64,000 nt of DNA from Sympetrum striolatum (Eukaryota > Arthropoda > Insecta > Odonata > Libellulidae), in NCBI GenBank assembly GCA_947579665.1, contig OX388343.1, positions 99,701,657-99,765,656 of the forward strand. Direction: 5' to 3'. The notes under the pieces were generated by a model. That model was not told the DNA's origin, did not search any database, and saw nothing but the letters and a program-made list of their open reading frames with translations. Positions 1 through 9,670 of this stretch are shown here, in pieces. Made by a program: the position numbers and the translations under genes. Within the stretch, counting starts at the first letter, position 1. Every line of letters starts with the position of its first letter.

Positions 1-2011
1 AAATTCACCAATTCTGGGAAAATTAATGGAAAAAAATATCATTGGCGTATTACATCGTGATCAGGATGTGCGATATTTGCAACTAGGTAAACTCACTTTC
101 TAATTGAGTTTCTTTTATATCACTTTAGGAAAGGGGAAATAGTTACTAGTGCTTGATTTATTTGAGGTTAAATAGCTTTTCCTTGCTAGTTCTTTCTTAT
201 TCAAATCTACAACTTGTTCAATCATATACTTGAAATCATAACCATTTTAATAAGAATGTACAGGTGTAAGCAGCTAAATATAATATCTTGATAGAGAAGT
301 AGTAGCTGGGACAATTTAGAGCAACTTTTACTTTGGCGAAAATTCTGAATTTATGATATGACAATGGTTTATGAATGAAGTGCCATAAAATCCTCTCCAT
401 TCGGCGAATTCTATGGATGGCAGTCCTTTTGGCAGAAGCTTTCCAAACTTATATTAATATTTAAGGAGAACTTTCCTCCAATACTCCTCTTTGTTTTTAT
501 CTCCTCTCTTTGAATACCCATTTTTACTCTTAAACGCTCTCCCTACCGCTATTACCTTCCCTCCCTTCTCCGCATTCCTCTTCCTCTTCACAGCCTCCAT
601 CCCTCAAAATCCTTCATTTTTTCCACTCGCTTTCACTTCTAATACTCGAGTGGGCTTCCTTTTGTCCACTGCCTCCCTGACTTTGATTTTGTTTGCAGGA
701 TCTGCCAGAAGGGTGCGGGACGAGCGATCGCAAGATGGCGTCTTCGATTTTCTCGAATGAAAATCGAAACCATGGCGACGGAGTCCGCATTTCTTCCGAC
801 CGCCACTGACTTACAGGGCAACATTATTTATGAGCCTCGCTTGCGATGGAGATGAGGAAGGGATGCGAGAGACGGTCCTTTCAAACAAATGTTTTACTGG
901 ATTAAAGCGGATCGCGTTTTCCTTTCTGATAACTTAAGTTGGGAATTTCCCAAAATAGAGGAAAAGGCGAAGACGATTCCAGGTGAACGAAAAATAAGGA
1001 ATCTCTCAGAAACAAGATGGATGTGTAGGATGGTCCGGGAGCGTAGGATTGCACCGCTCGTGTTCGGACGTAGTTCGTACGCTTCTTTTTTTTCATTTTG
1101 AGAGGTCGCTGTTGCGTGAACGGAGGGCGGATTGAAAATTTTTTTGCAGCGTGGAAAATTGGGAATCGGCTATCTATATATTGAATCGCGATTCCCCAAA
1201 GCGGATCTCCGCGTCTCTTCCGTTTCATTTGTTGTCCTCAAATCGATCCAACCCCCACTTACGCCTTCAAACGCCTTTTGTTCCACCCTTTTAATTCTCT
1301 TTCATCCTCAATTGTCCATTCCTCTCCCGCATTCGATAAACTCCCCCGATGTCTGACCTTGTTCATAAATATCGATTTCTGATGAATGTAAGCTTTTAAA
1401 TAAATAATGATGACAAGGAAAACGGACTATCAATACGAATATCTGATTTACATTTAATAGCGTATTTTCCAATTGGTGCTCTTTTCACTAGGAGAAAGTT
1501 CATCTAGTGCGAGGCAACAGACTCGTTTTTGACTAAGTTCTTCATTAGAAATTTGAATGATTTCCTAAGTCTGATACGTGTTTCAATAAATACATTTTAT
1601 GAATGCTTACGATCTTTTTTGTATTTTATGATGAATTATCACTACTTTTCCGTTACTTGTCTCTATGAATTTTTATATTTATTAATAATGTACTTATTTG
1701 TGTTGTCCTGAACATCGAAAAGTTTTTAAATGTAATGGAGCATATCAATTCTGAAACCATTTTGCATTTTAGTAGTCAGGCTGTAACTATATCTGCTGTA
1801 CTATAATATATTACTTGATTTTCGTATGTGACTTGCAGTAGTAAATTAAATTATTTTATAGACAAATGATTAAATGAAAATTCCCTTCGTTTTCTGGCAA
1901 TTCCACGTTTGATGTACTAAGTGATTTTGGCTCAAACTGGCTATAGTTAAAATTGAAACATGAGATAATAAGGACTGAATTGATGACAAAATACGAATCC
2001 GTGTTATTTAT
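1..2011. other. Gene-free stretch
   Basis: No coding sequence is recognised. Bases 481-610 are pyrimidine-rich and give a long but low-complexity open frame. A small dyad (TTCGATTTT at 743-751 with AAAATCGAA at 760-768) sits between two ATGGCG motifs. Bases 700-1350 are somewhat less A+T rich than their surroundings, but no splice-bounded homologous exon is visible. Confidence 0.6.
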
Positions 2012-2035
2012 TCCACATCTACATTTACATAAATA

Positions 2036-2067
2036 CCCTGTAAGCCGCCTTTCGGCGTGTGGTAGGG
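2036..2067 (-). other. LINE 3' terminal stem-loop
   Basis: On the minus strand CGCC pairs with GGCG around a GAAA loop (2046-2057), and CCCT pairs with AGGG outside it (2064-2067 with 2036-2039). The same arrangement occurs in the 21781-22350 copy. Such 3' structures are known reverse-transcriptase recognition elements in several LINE clades; that role is inferred here. Confidence 0.6.
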
Positions 2068-2092
2068 AGTATGAACACCAGTTGAATCTGAA

Positions 2093-2311
2093 CTACTTCT
2101 TTACTCGGTTATTGCCGCGTATCGTTCGCGGAAAGAATGTATCTATTTCTCTTACCTTAAGGTCATTGTCGGATCGACCGAGGTAGCAGGGGGGTTGCAT
2201 GATACCGATTGTATCTTCCGCAAATGTAGTTTCCATGAATTTATTAAGCAATCGCAACCTAGCTTCCAATCTCCTTTCTTTCAAGGATTCACAACCTACG
2301 TCTGAGAGCAT
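2093..2311 (-). pseudogene. LINE ORF2 C-terminal remnant
   Basis: An uninterrupted frame of about 72 codons, beginning within the truncated element and reading into the FFPRTIR motif before a stop. It has no domain capable of enzymatic activity: the polymerase and endonuclease are missing. The apparent first codon is just where the open frame begins after truncation, not a real start. It is the coding part of the LINE fragment that spans it. Confidence 0.75.
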
Positions 2312-2340
2312 TTTTGTAACGGGTGCTTTTTTATCGTAGC

Positions 2341-5300
2341 ATTTCTTAACAAAACGAACCTATTCTAGTAATAATAATTACTATTATAAATATTAACTAA
2401 TTAATGTTGTTAATTTTTATACCATATGCAATCTAAGTATAAAGATGTACACCCTTTCATAAATAAGTGTATTTATGGATTATATTTCGTTTACTTTTAC
2501 TGATATCAAATTGAACAAACAAAATATTCCAAAAAATAGTATCAGAAACGCAGAACTTTGTTGAAAACTACAACTGTTGTTTTGGGATTCCCCAGATTGG
2601 TAAACAACGAATATGAGTAGCTTTGATATGTTAAGTGCAATAGAAGTCATATTCTAAAAAAAAGCGAGCAAAACATTTAATAGCATTCAATAACATTTCA
2701 ACTACACAGCAGTGCATGCAATTACTTCAAGGTAGCATAAGGTTTGAATGATTTATAAACGATTACGTAAAATGTGTCCATGCCCTTATTTGTTATCCCG
2801 GCTGTATTAGAACTCCTCTAAGTTCATTTCAGTTTTTAAAATTCCCGTCATATTTTGTAAGCTCTCTGTTTACCTCTGAACATATCCTTGTATGGAATTT
2901 GAGAATTTCTTTGTGAGCTCTATCCCGGCTCACATGAAGAGAACTAAATTTGAGACCCTTTCATTAAAACAGAACATAAATGTCAGTTTGTGCGGAAGGG
3001 TAATCTCCCGTTAATAAATAGGCTCTCTTCGACATCTCCTAGAAGTCTCTTTCGTCGTTATCTCTGCCCTTGAATTTGCATTATCATGTCAATCATCCTC
3101 GGGTACATTCTACTGTCACATAAAGCAGACGGTTGATGGAGAAAAAAGCAAAAAGCTCAAATGGAATATGGATTTTATCACAAAGGCTTTTGCCGAAAGG
3201 AAAAACATTAAAACGGTTTCGAGCCTTATCTCTCTTATCGGTGACAAATAATAAATAGTGCTTTTTCGCACTGTGACAGCTGATGGCTTCCCGAATCTCA
3301 TTCATGATCGTCAGATGATTCCACGAACACGATGTTTTTTACGACGCAGATGATTTGAATTAAGGCTAACGAGAATCCAAAATTTCAAACCACATCAAGA
3401 ATAGCGTTTGTTAACATAAAAATTTAGAATTAAACTCATCGAAAAATAGTATATAAACATACTGTTGTTTTCACCACGAGAGCTTATCAAATTACGACTG
3501 CAAAAGATTTTAAAAAATTGATCATTTTATAGAAATACGAAACATTGCGGTTATTTCATAACAGAATTGTATGTATAACTCTAGAAGAGCTTATGAAATC
3601 CTATAATTGTGATCAAGCATTGTGAAAGTATTAAATAAAATTACTTATAAGGCTATAAAATTTTTGAATTTCTTCTTATTAATTTGAGCTTTAAAAACTG
3701 TAAACAAATTCTGAAAGCATTAAGCCTAGAGGTAAAAAAATATAAATTGGTAGAAATTAAACGGAAGTGAAACTTAATTTCTCTTATTCAGCAACTGCTA
3801 AGTTTATGTAATGATTACATATGATAATATATATATATATATATATATGACATTTATGATAAATGTGAACTAAAATATGTAAAATAATTTATAAAAATAT
3901 AAATGTAGTAAAAAGTCCTTAGGATGTGATAATAGGAATAGAATAGAGTAGGAATCGATGATTTTTCCTCCGGCCACTTTCTCAAATACTTAATTCAGAT
4001 AATTTATTTTGACTTATTTTTTCCGTTTCTACTCAATGAAATTTCAAACTCTTTCTGGTATCATTCGGCAAGTGAACATAATTAGAAGTGTCGGTAACTG
4101 GCCACAAGATGGCGATTAACGAGCCTTGTTTACTCTCCCTTCGCTTCAATCCGGACGTACGCTCAGCCCGTCGCTTACACCGCTCATGGTCGCGGAATTG
4201 CAAAATTAAATCCCACAAATCAAACGGGAGCAGAGCATTTTTTCAGAGTTACTCTCTCCATCGCAGAATTAAAAACATCACTTCTCCCATCTTTATGAAC
4301 GAGATTGAGTTATAAAGAAATAAAAAGTAACTATAAAGATTTCTCGGGACTCCCGATACTCCCTCTTCACCTTCATCTTCATCGAATCACCCCCTTCGCC
4401 CTCATCACAAGGTCTATTGACCAAGTTCTACCTTTAAAAAAACAAAAGTTACAATATGCATGAAAAGTCCGCTGGACTATATGCAATCTATAAGAAAAAT
4501 GAGTCAAACCGAACCCCTCTGTTGAATTTAAGTTCTTAGGTATATTTATTCTTGCTAGGTATACAATATGAGGTAAGTAAACAGATAACGACAATGTTAA
4601 ATTATGATAACTAACGGTTATGTCTGTCGAACATCAATTGGAATTCTAATTGCATTTTATTGACTAATCGTCCAAGATTTTTCGTTTTAATATCAATGAT
4701 AAAATGACGGATTGAGGTGTTAATTTGTGCAACTCCATAATCTCAGAGAAAGTGAAACTGAGTCCACGCATTTTTTTGTGATTCGCCAACAACACTTTGT
4801 AAAAACGTTGTAAGATGAGTTTTGTAAACGTCTACAACGAATTGCACATAAGTAATTGTTGTGGCTCTTAGTGTGATTGACGTTCTCTTTGTAATTACTG
4901 GGTTTTTGACAAATGCGTTTAATGCCAAACATTCATCTTATAATGGAGTTTATTCAAACGTTGGTAGGATAGAAGATGATGCAAGAAAAAGGCAATGTTC
5001 TTCATAATGCAAACTATAATTTTATTCGGAATAATTTATCATCCAGATTTGCCTAGGAAGGGACTGGAATATTTCCAGTACATTTTAGGCCCTTTTCCTA
5101 TCCGCCCTCGTATATATACATACATATAGACGCGAATAATTTACGTTGCTCAAACAAACCAGGTCCTTGAATTTGAGAACATGGGAGCTCCTTGATATGC
5201 TGCACGCAAAGCTACTGTGTACATGGATGGCTCATTTGGCATGAGTGTCATTTTCCTTTGATGCAAATTTACCGGCGACCGCTGCGATTACAAGGATGCG

Positions 5301-7540
5301 ACGTATATCTCGGGGCTCAAGTGGCTAATGAATAGCATTGCCGGCAAATGCCCACGTATTGCACGAGGAGGTCAGTCATCGGCGATTTTTCAGGTGATTG
5401 GAGCATTTTTATTTAATTGAGTGGAATAAAATGTACCGTAAAATTTAACAGAAAAGTGCATCATTTCCGCATTTTAAAGAAAACCATCTAAAACATATTT
5501 TCTTTCATGTGATTTGGTCCTGCATAATTTTTCCTATCGCTGTGAACTTTATGAGGCATATTTTAAGAATTTCTAATGAATTAGGAAGAACTAATGTAAA
5601 TTTGGAGTAAAACATGAGAGATTTATGAGAATGTGCATTTATATAATACTAAAATTTTTTAGAGAAAGAAATTATGAAACAGTCTGAAGTTCAATCAACA
5701 TAAACATTTCAAGCAAAGCTCTGAAGTGAATTTGAAATAGATTCGGTAAATCACAACTGGCTTTTTTGCTCATTTAGTATTTATCTTCCGTTGTATCATT
5801 CATAAAATTCAAGAAGGGGTATTGGTAATGTCGCAAAAAATTCGTGTGATATTAAGTAGGATATCGAATCGTAATATACTCCAATTCGAAGAAAAAGCCA
5901 GCTGTATTAGATTGAATTCTAAAATAAAACTTCCGAAAATAGTGAACAAATTATTAGATCAGATAATTTAAATCAATCTAGTTTTAAGCTCCGGTTTGAT
6001 GACCTGATGTTTATTTCTATCACGCTGAAACGTAACTGGTCGATATAATTTTCATTTCGATAGCTCATCTAACTAACAAGTTTTTAAACTTGGTTTCTTT
6101 CAAAATTCGCTGTTGCTATCATTCACATAACCCGTCCTACTTTACTAAAATTACCTTGAACCGTTTGAGGATTGCATGATATCTCTTTGTTCAATTAAAT
6201 ATAATCCACGCTGGAAGAAACATAATTAACATCATAATTTTTGTGATTTATTGATTATAATTGACTAAAGTTGCTCTATGCTACATAATTTATACACAAC
6301 GGCATTTTGATCTTCCACTAGTGATTTCTGTTTCCCAGTTCTTGATTTATTTTTAATCCTAAACTTATTCTTACGTATGCTTTTTGACACAATTCCCACA
6401 CTTTTCAAAATTACTGATGCCCACATTAAACCCTCAAACGATCCTTTGAATCCGCATTGTCTGTGGCAGAAAATGCGAAGGATTTCAACTAACCAAAGCT
6501 TCCAGCAGTTATCATCTGCTAATTTTCAAGCAGTCATTCCCAATCGAAATGGAAATTCAGCAATATCCATAAACCGACGCGGGTGCTTTAGTAACCACAG
6601 AACAGTAAACCTGAGCATTTTACATCGTCTAAAATAGCCACTCACCGACATTTAGGATTTATCTTTCGGCAATACTCCTTATATTGATCATAAGCTGTCG
6701 TTGGCTCCCTCCGATAGAAGCGTAAACACCTCATACCGAACTTCCCACCTCTGACCTAATATCCCTGACAAACAGCGTTCTTCCTTCTCCGGATACTATT
6801 GGCTTCCCTTTCCTCGAGCCATATCTCACCCTTTTCTCCCTCCGATAACATTTCTTTATGGACTGACCCTTTTCCTGTGAATCCATTATTCCCTTTCTCC
6901 CCCTTTCGATCTGCTATTTTTCCACCCTGTTTCTCCGCCTTCCCAAGTACAGCATCCCTGCATCTCATAGATGTTCTTTCTCTCCACGCATACTCTCATC
7001 TCCTCGGATTCTACTTCCCCCTTACTGTCATCCTTCCTTCCTGTAACCCATTCCTTCCGCAACCCTTTGGATCTGTCTTTCCGTACCTTCAGCATCCTTG
7101 TCCGATAGTCCGTTCCCAGATATTTTATACCCGAGATACCTTATCGAGTTTTTCTCTCGAATTTAACATTATCAGTTTTCCTGTCATAGCCTATGTCTGA
7201 TAGCCGTGCTTTTGTCTCATTTTGTTCACTTTAAGTTTAAAGATTGGAGAGTATGTTAATACCAAATTTGTGCAAATCCTCTTATGTATTTTACGTATTA
7301 GATCTCATCTTTTCCCTACGTATTTGATTATTCTTGAAATTTTTCTATCCTCCTTTATTTCTAAAAAATCTTTTTATGGAATAAGTCTTTGGGATGACAT
7401 TTCTTAATAAATTCAAAATACTAGTATTACTATGATCTGATGTATACGGTTTTGAAGACGATTATTTATTATAGTTTCTATATTTTCGGATCTCTAACTA
7501 TCACAATTTTTCTTTGCTATTACTTCTATATAACTCATAG
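2341..7540. other. Gene-free A+T-rich stretch
   Basis: No gene or classifiable repeat recognised over 5.2 kb. It contains a short (AT)n run at about 3827-3848, pyrimidine-rich sequence at about 6780-7090 that opens long frames on both strands without protein-like composition, and no exon with recognisable homology. It may be intronic or intergenic. Confidence 0.5.
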
Positions 7541-7603
7541 ATTTTTAATAACCAGAAAACTTTATAAAATTTGTACAATTCTACAAATAAACATATAAAA
7601 CTT

Positions 7604-7645
7604 GAGTTAACCGGTTTTGGTGAAATTACACCATTATCAGAACTG
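7604..7645 (-). ncRNA. Degenerate hammerhead-like motif
   Basis: Sense (minus) order: AGTT (7644-7641), core CTGATAA (7640-7634), stem II GGTG/CACC, AAAA in place of GAAA, self-complementary CCGG (7614-7611), TT, then AACT (7608-7605 region), which pairs with the AGTT to form stem I. The core differs from CUGANGA by one base and the GAAA by one base. Predicted inactive relic of the ribozyme that Penelope-like elements are known to carry. The fold is judged by eye. Confidence 0.5.
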
Positions 7646-7687
7646 AGGAACTGAGAGCCGCAGCAGAGCAAAGGTACAGAAGGGAAT

Positions 7688-7990
7688 TTAAGGAAGTGGG
7701 AGAGGGTTGGGGGAATGAAAGGGTAAGGGATGGAACAGGTATGTCACTCTAGGTGTATTGTTATTGAATGGAGGGGGTAGGTGCGGGAGGAGTACCGTTA
7801 AGAGTGGTGACTGATTTTGGGAGTATAAAAATTCATTTGCCAGTTGAAAATAATGGAATTTGTGGTGGTGAACGTGGAGTTCTTCCAGGATGTTAAGTTG
7901 CTTGCCTTTAACCCCGAGGTGTAAGATAACGGGAGAAAAAGAAGAAGAATTCGTTTTCCCCACGTACACAGCGTCGAAATCATTAGTCTA
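7688..7990 (-). pseudogene. Penelope-like endonuclease C-terminus remnant
   Basis: An open frame of about 100 codons. It begins with AVYVGKTN, which fits the YIG half of a GIY-YIG nuclease core (kiYiGqT pattern). It continues through KGKQLNILEELHV, the LE-E/I helix that follows the nuclease in Penelope-like proteins, then NEF...SPLL and a proline-rich end. The first half of the nuclease core (GIY) and the catalytic Arg/Glu region are absent or eroded, and between YVGKTN and KGKQL the sequence is shorter than expected, so it cannot be functional. The second Penelope remnant at 40402 has the parallel motifs LDALEIIEI and NEY...SPLL. Confidence 0.6.
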
Positions 7991-8030
7991 ATCTGGACAA
8001 TTTTTTTAAAAGTTTTCTGGTTATTAAATC

Positions 8031-8490
8031 ATGAAGTTCCGCCAATATTGCTTACCAATATTCAATTTATTAGATTTTTATCTCTTTGAATATTTTAACT
8101 CTTTATCAGGCGGACATAATTTGTAGGAAGTAAAAATAATCTTAAATATTGCTGTTCTATGTCAATCCTTTGTCGTTTCTTGTATTCTTACCATTGGCTG
8201 GATTAAACAATTAGCGTGAAGCAAGTTTAAAAAATGATTCTTAAAGCAGCCTCTCTCTTTAAGACCTAAAAGAGCACGCAGAAATATTTTTTGTTGAAAC
8301 AACGGAGAGATTCCAATGAAAATAAATGATGTACCCTTTCTTTCTACGGCTTACAATAGGTCTACAAGTATACTTGATATTATCTTTACTTCTTTAGAGC
8401 GCTGTTCAGTTTAACATTGAGACTATTAAGTGTAATTTCCTCAAAATAAAGTCAACTAACTGGCGAGTAACTTTGTGGTATTCCATGACT
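8031..8490. other. Spacer without recognised genes
   Basis: Nothing identifiable. It separates two Penelope-related units. Confidence 0.5.
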
Positions 8491-8792
8491 TCAAAGAAAG
8501 AAAACAGGAGAAACTTTCTGGATGAAATTCACCCTGATTTTATTAAAAACTTTGCAAAATACCTCAGTACAAGGAGACAAAAAAGCACCACTAGTTTCGA
8601 AAACTCTTGACCATTCCCCCTGTTTTCGTTTAAACGTGTGTTTCAGGCTTCTTCCTTCACTTGAAGATGACGCTCACGCTTTGAAACTAGTCGTGCTTTT
8701 TTTTCTCCTTGTACTGTGGTATTTTGCAAAGTTTATTAATAAAATCAGGTGTGAATTTCATCTAGAAAGTTTATCCTGATTTCTTTCTTTGA
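8491..8792. mobile_element. Long inverted-repeat (foldback) unit
   Basis: The two ends are inverted copies over about 110 bases: 8491-8601 matches the reverse complement of about 8680-8792, including blocks such as TCAAAGAAAG, GATGAAATTCAC, CTTTGCAAAATACC and AGTACAAGGAGA, with scattered mismatches and 1-base gaps. The loop is only about 80 bases. The right arm/loop junction carries a hammerhead-like core. No coding sequence. It could be a foldback MITE or a head-to-head pair of Penelope terminal repeats; the shared GAAAC-palindrome-GTCGTG string favours the Penelope explanation. Confidence 0.7.
8655..8697 (+). ncRNA. Degenerate hammerhead-like motif
   Basis: CAC (8658-8660), core TTGAAGA (8661-8667, one base off CUGANGA), weak stem II, GAAA (8683-8686), self-complementary CTAG (8687-8690), TC making a GUC triplet (8690-8692), then GTG (8693-8695), which pairs back to the CAC as stem I. 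Same layout as at 40581-40636. Stem II is poor, so this copy is probably inactive. Confidence 0.45.
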
Positions 8793-9404
8793 TATAATTT
8801 CCTCATTCATCGGTGACATTTTATAAACTCATCTTTCTGTCCGTAGTCATATTTCCTATGCTCTTCATTCTTCAATTACTTTTCCTTCATAGTATTATAT
8901 CATTTATTTAAACTATCTATCTATCATAAACGTTTCTCGTATTTTCATCCATTTTTTCCTTTGTGGAAGTCATTCTTCCACCTCTCTCTTCGCTTGACAT
9001 TTTCATTTCTGTTTCCGCATTTTTTCCGGACACCTTCAATCGCGCCGCTCCATTTTTTATCTCGGCCCCGATTTATCGCGTCAAGTGTCCAGCGCGACCG
9101 CTCGACGAAAGTCCGTCGCTTCGATTAACAGGAGCGGAAAAAATAAATTTTCGTTTTATTACGCGGTCGCCGAGGCCGATGATTGTCTTTCGGTCATCAC
9201 ATTCGGTGTTTGGAAATGTTTCAGAGGATCGAATCACAGTCGGGGACAAGGAAGTGATGCGGTACTTTTAGAAGAGAGAGAATATTGACGGTCTCTCTCT
9301 TGGATTAAAATTCGGGCCCGCGTCGATATTCCATGAGCAGGTGCCGTCTCATAACGGTAAGGAACACCCATACGTGCGACTCGTCACGTATTCCTTGATC
9401 CATA

Positions 9405-9405
<1 letters not shown>
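8793..9405. other. Spacer with a CpG-richer block
   Basis: Bases about 9010-9390 are clearly richer in C+G and CpG than the surroundings and hold overlapping open frames of 67-102 codons. I see no protein family, signal peptide or splice-bounded structure, so I do not call a gene. A non-coding regulatory role is possible but unsupported. Confidence 0.4.

Positions 9406-9448
<43 letters not shown>
9406..9448. repeat. (ATT)n microsatellite
   Basis: About 14 pure ATT units. It is the A/T trinucleotide tail of the LINE fragment immediately to the right (minus strand), expanded into a microsatellite. Confidence 0.9.
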
Positions 9449-9449
<1 letters not shown>

Positions 9450-9670
9450 GGGTCTTTATTAGGTGAGATTGAGACTAAAAAGTCTCCTCTTCCATCTAAC
9501 CTGTTGTTTAGTTGTTACATTATTATAAGTATATTACATGTATCAATGAAACTTAGAGGAAAATAGAAGAAAATGTGAGAAGGGATTGCGGATGTAAAAA
9601 AAAACCTAAGATGAGCTTAGGATAAAATATCCGCTGCAGGAAAACACCCACAAAGAACCTCCCAAGAGAT
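9449..9670 (-). mobile_element. LINE 3' end, trinucleotide-tail family, copy 1
   Basis: The longest conserved 3' UTR after the 62804 and 27875 copies. On the minus strand it ends with a hairpin (GAGACT/AGTCTC at 9471-9486), AATAAA, and a (TAA)n tail. Internal blocks shared with 27875-28130 include GTAAGAAGGGATTGCGGATG-like sequence and the ACACCCACAAAG segment. The partner side of the internal hairpin is lost beyond about 9662. No coding sequence. Confidence 0.8.

Larger units (their letters stand above)
2012..2340 (-). mobile_element. CR1/L2-like LINE 3' fragment
   Basis: Read on the minus strand this is the C-terminal end of a non-LTR retrotransposon ORF2 followed by its short 3' UTR. The frame ending at 2093 carries the usual landmarks in order: SLKERR (about 2283-2266), the PP/GRSD segment, and FFPRTIR (about 2122-2102), a hallmark of the region after the reverse transcriptase in CR1/L2/Jockey-type elements. 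After the stop comes a stem-loop and a tail built of ATGTAA-like units ending near 2012. The 3' UTR resembles that at 22301-22350, so the two are the same family in opposite orientation. It is 5'-truncated, with no reverse transcriptase core. LINE assignment is firm; the clade is inferred from the C-terminal motifs and tail only. Confidence 0.8.
7541..8030 (-). mobile_element. Penelope-like element fragment
   Basis: A retroelement remnant on the minus strand. From 8030 downward it reads: an end sequence (TTAATAACCAGAAAACTTT-like), the C-terminal end of a Penelope-like protein (about 7990-7688), a pyrimidine-rich spacer, a hammerhead-like motif (7604-7645), then the same end sequence inverted (about 7541-7568). 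Inverted or tandem terminal repeats with ribozyme motifs are typical of Penelope-like elements. The 40402-40680 region has the same order of parts. The reverse transcriptase is missing. Protein affinity is judged by eye from the SPLL and LE-[LI] motifs. Confidence 0.65.

Noticed and set aside
491..760. 89-codon open frame, and similar frames at 6799-7200 and 13182-13400
   Set aside because: They arise from pyrimidine-rich DNA (Phe/Leu/Ser/Pro-rich peptides) without motif, splice or start context.
3827..3848. (AT)n run as an origin or promoter TATA
   Set aside because: A short microsatellite with no other supporting signal.
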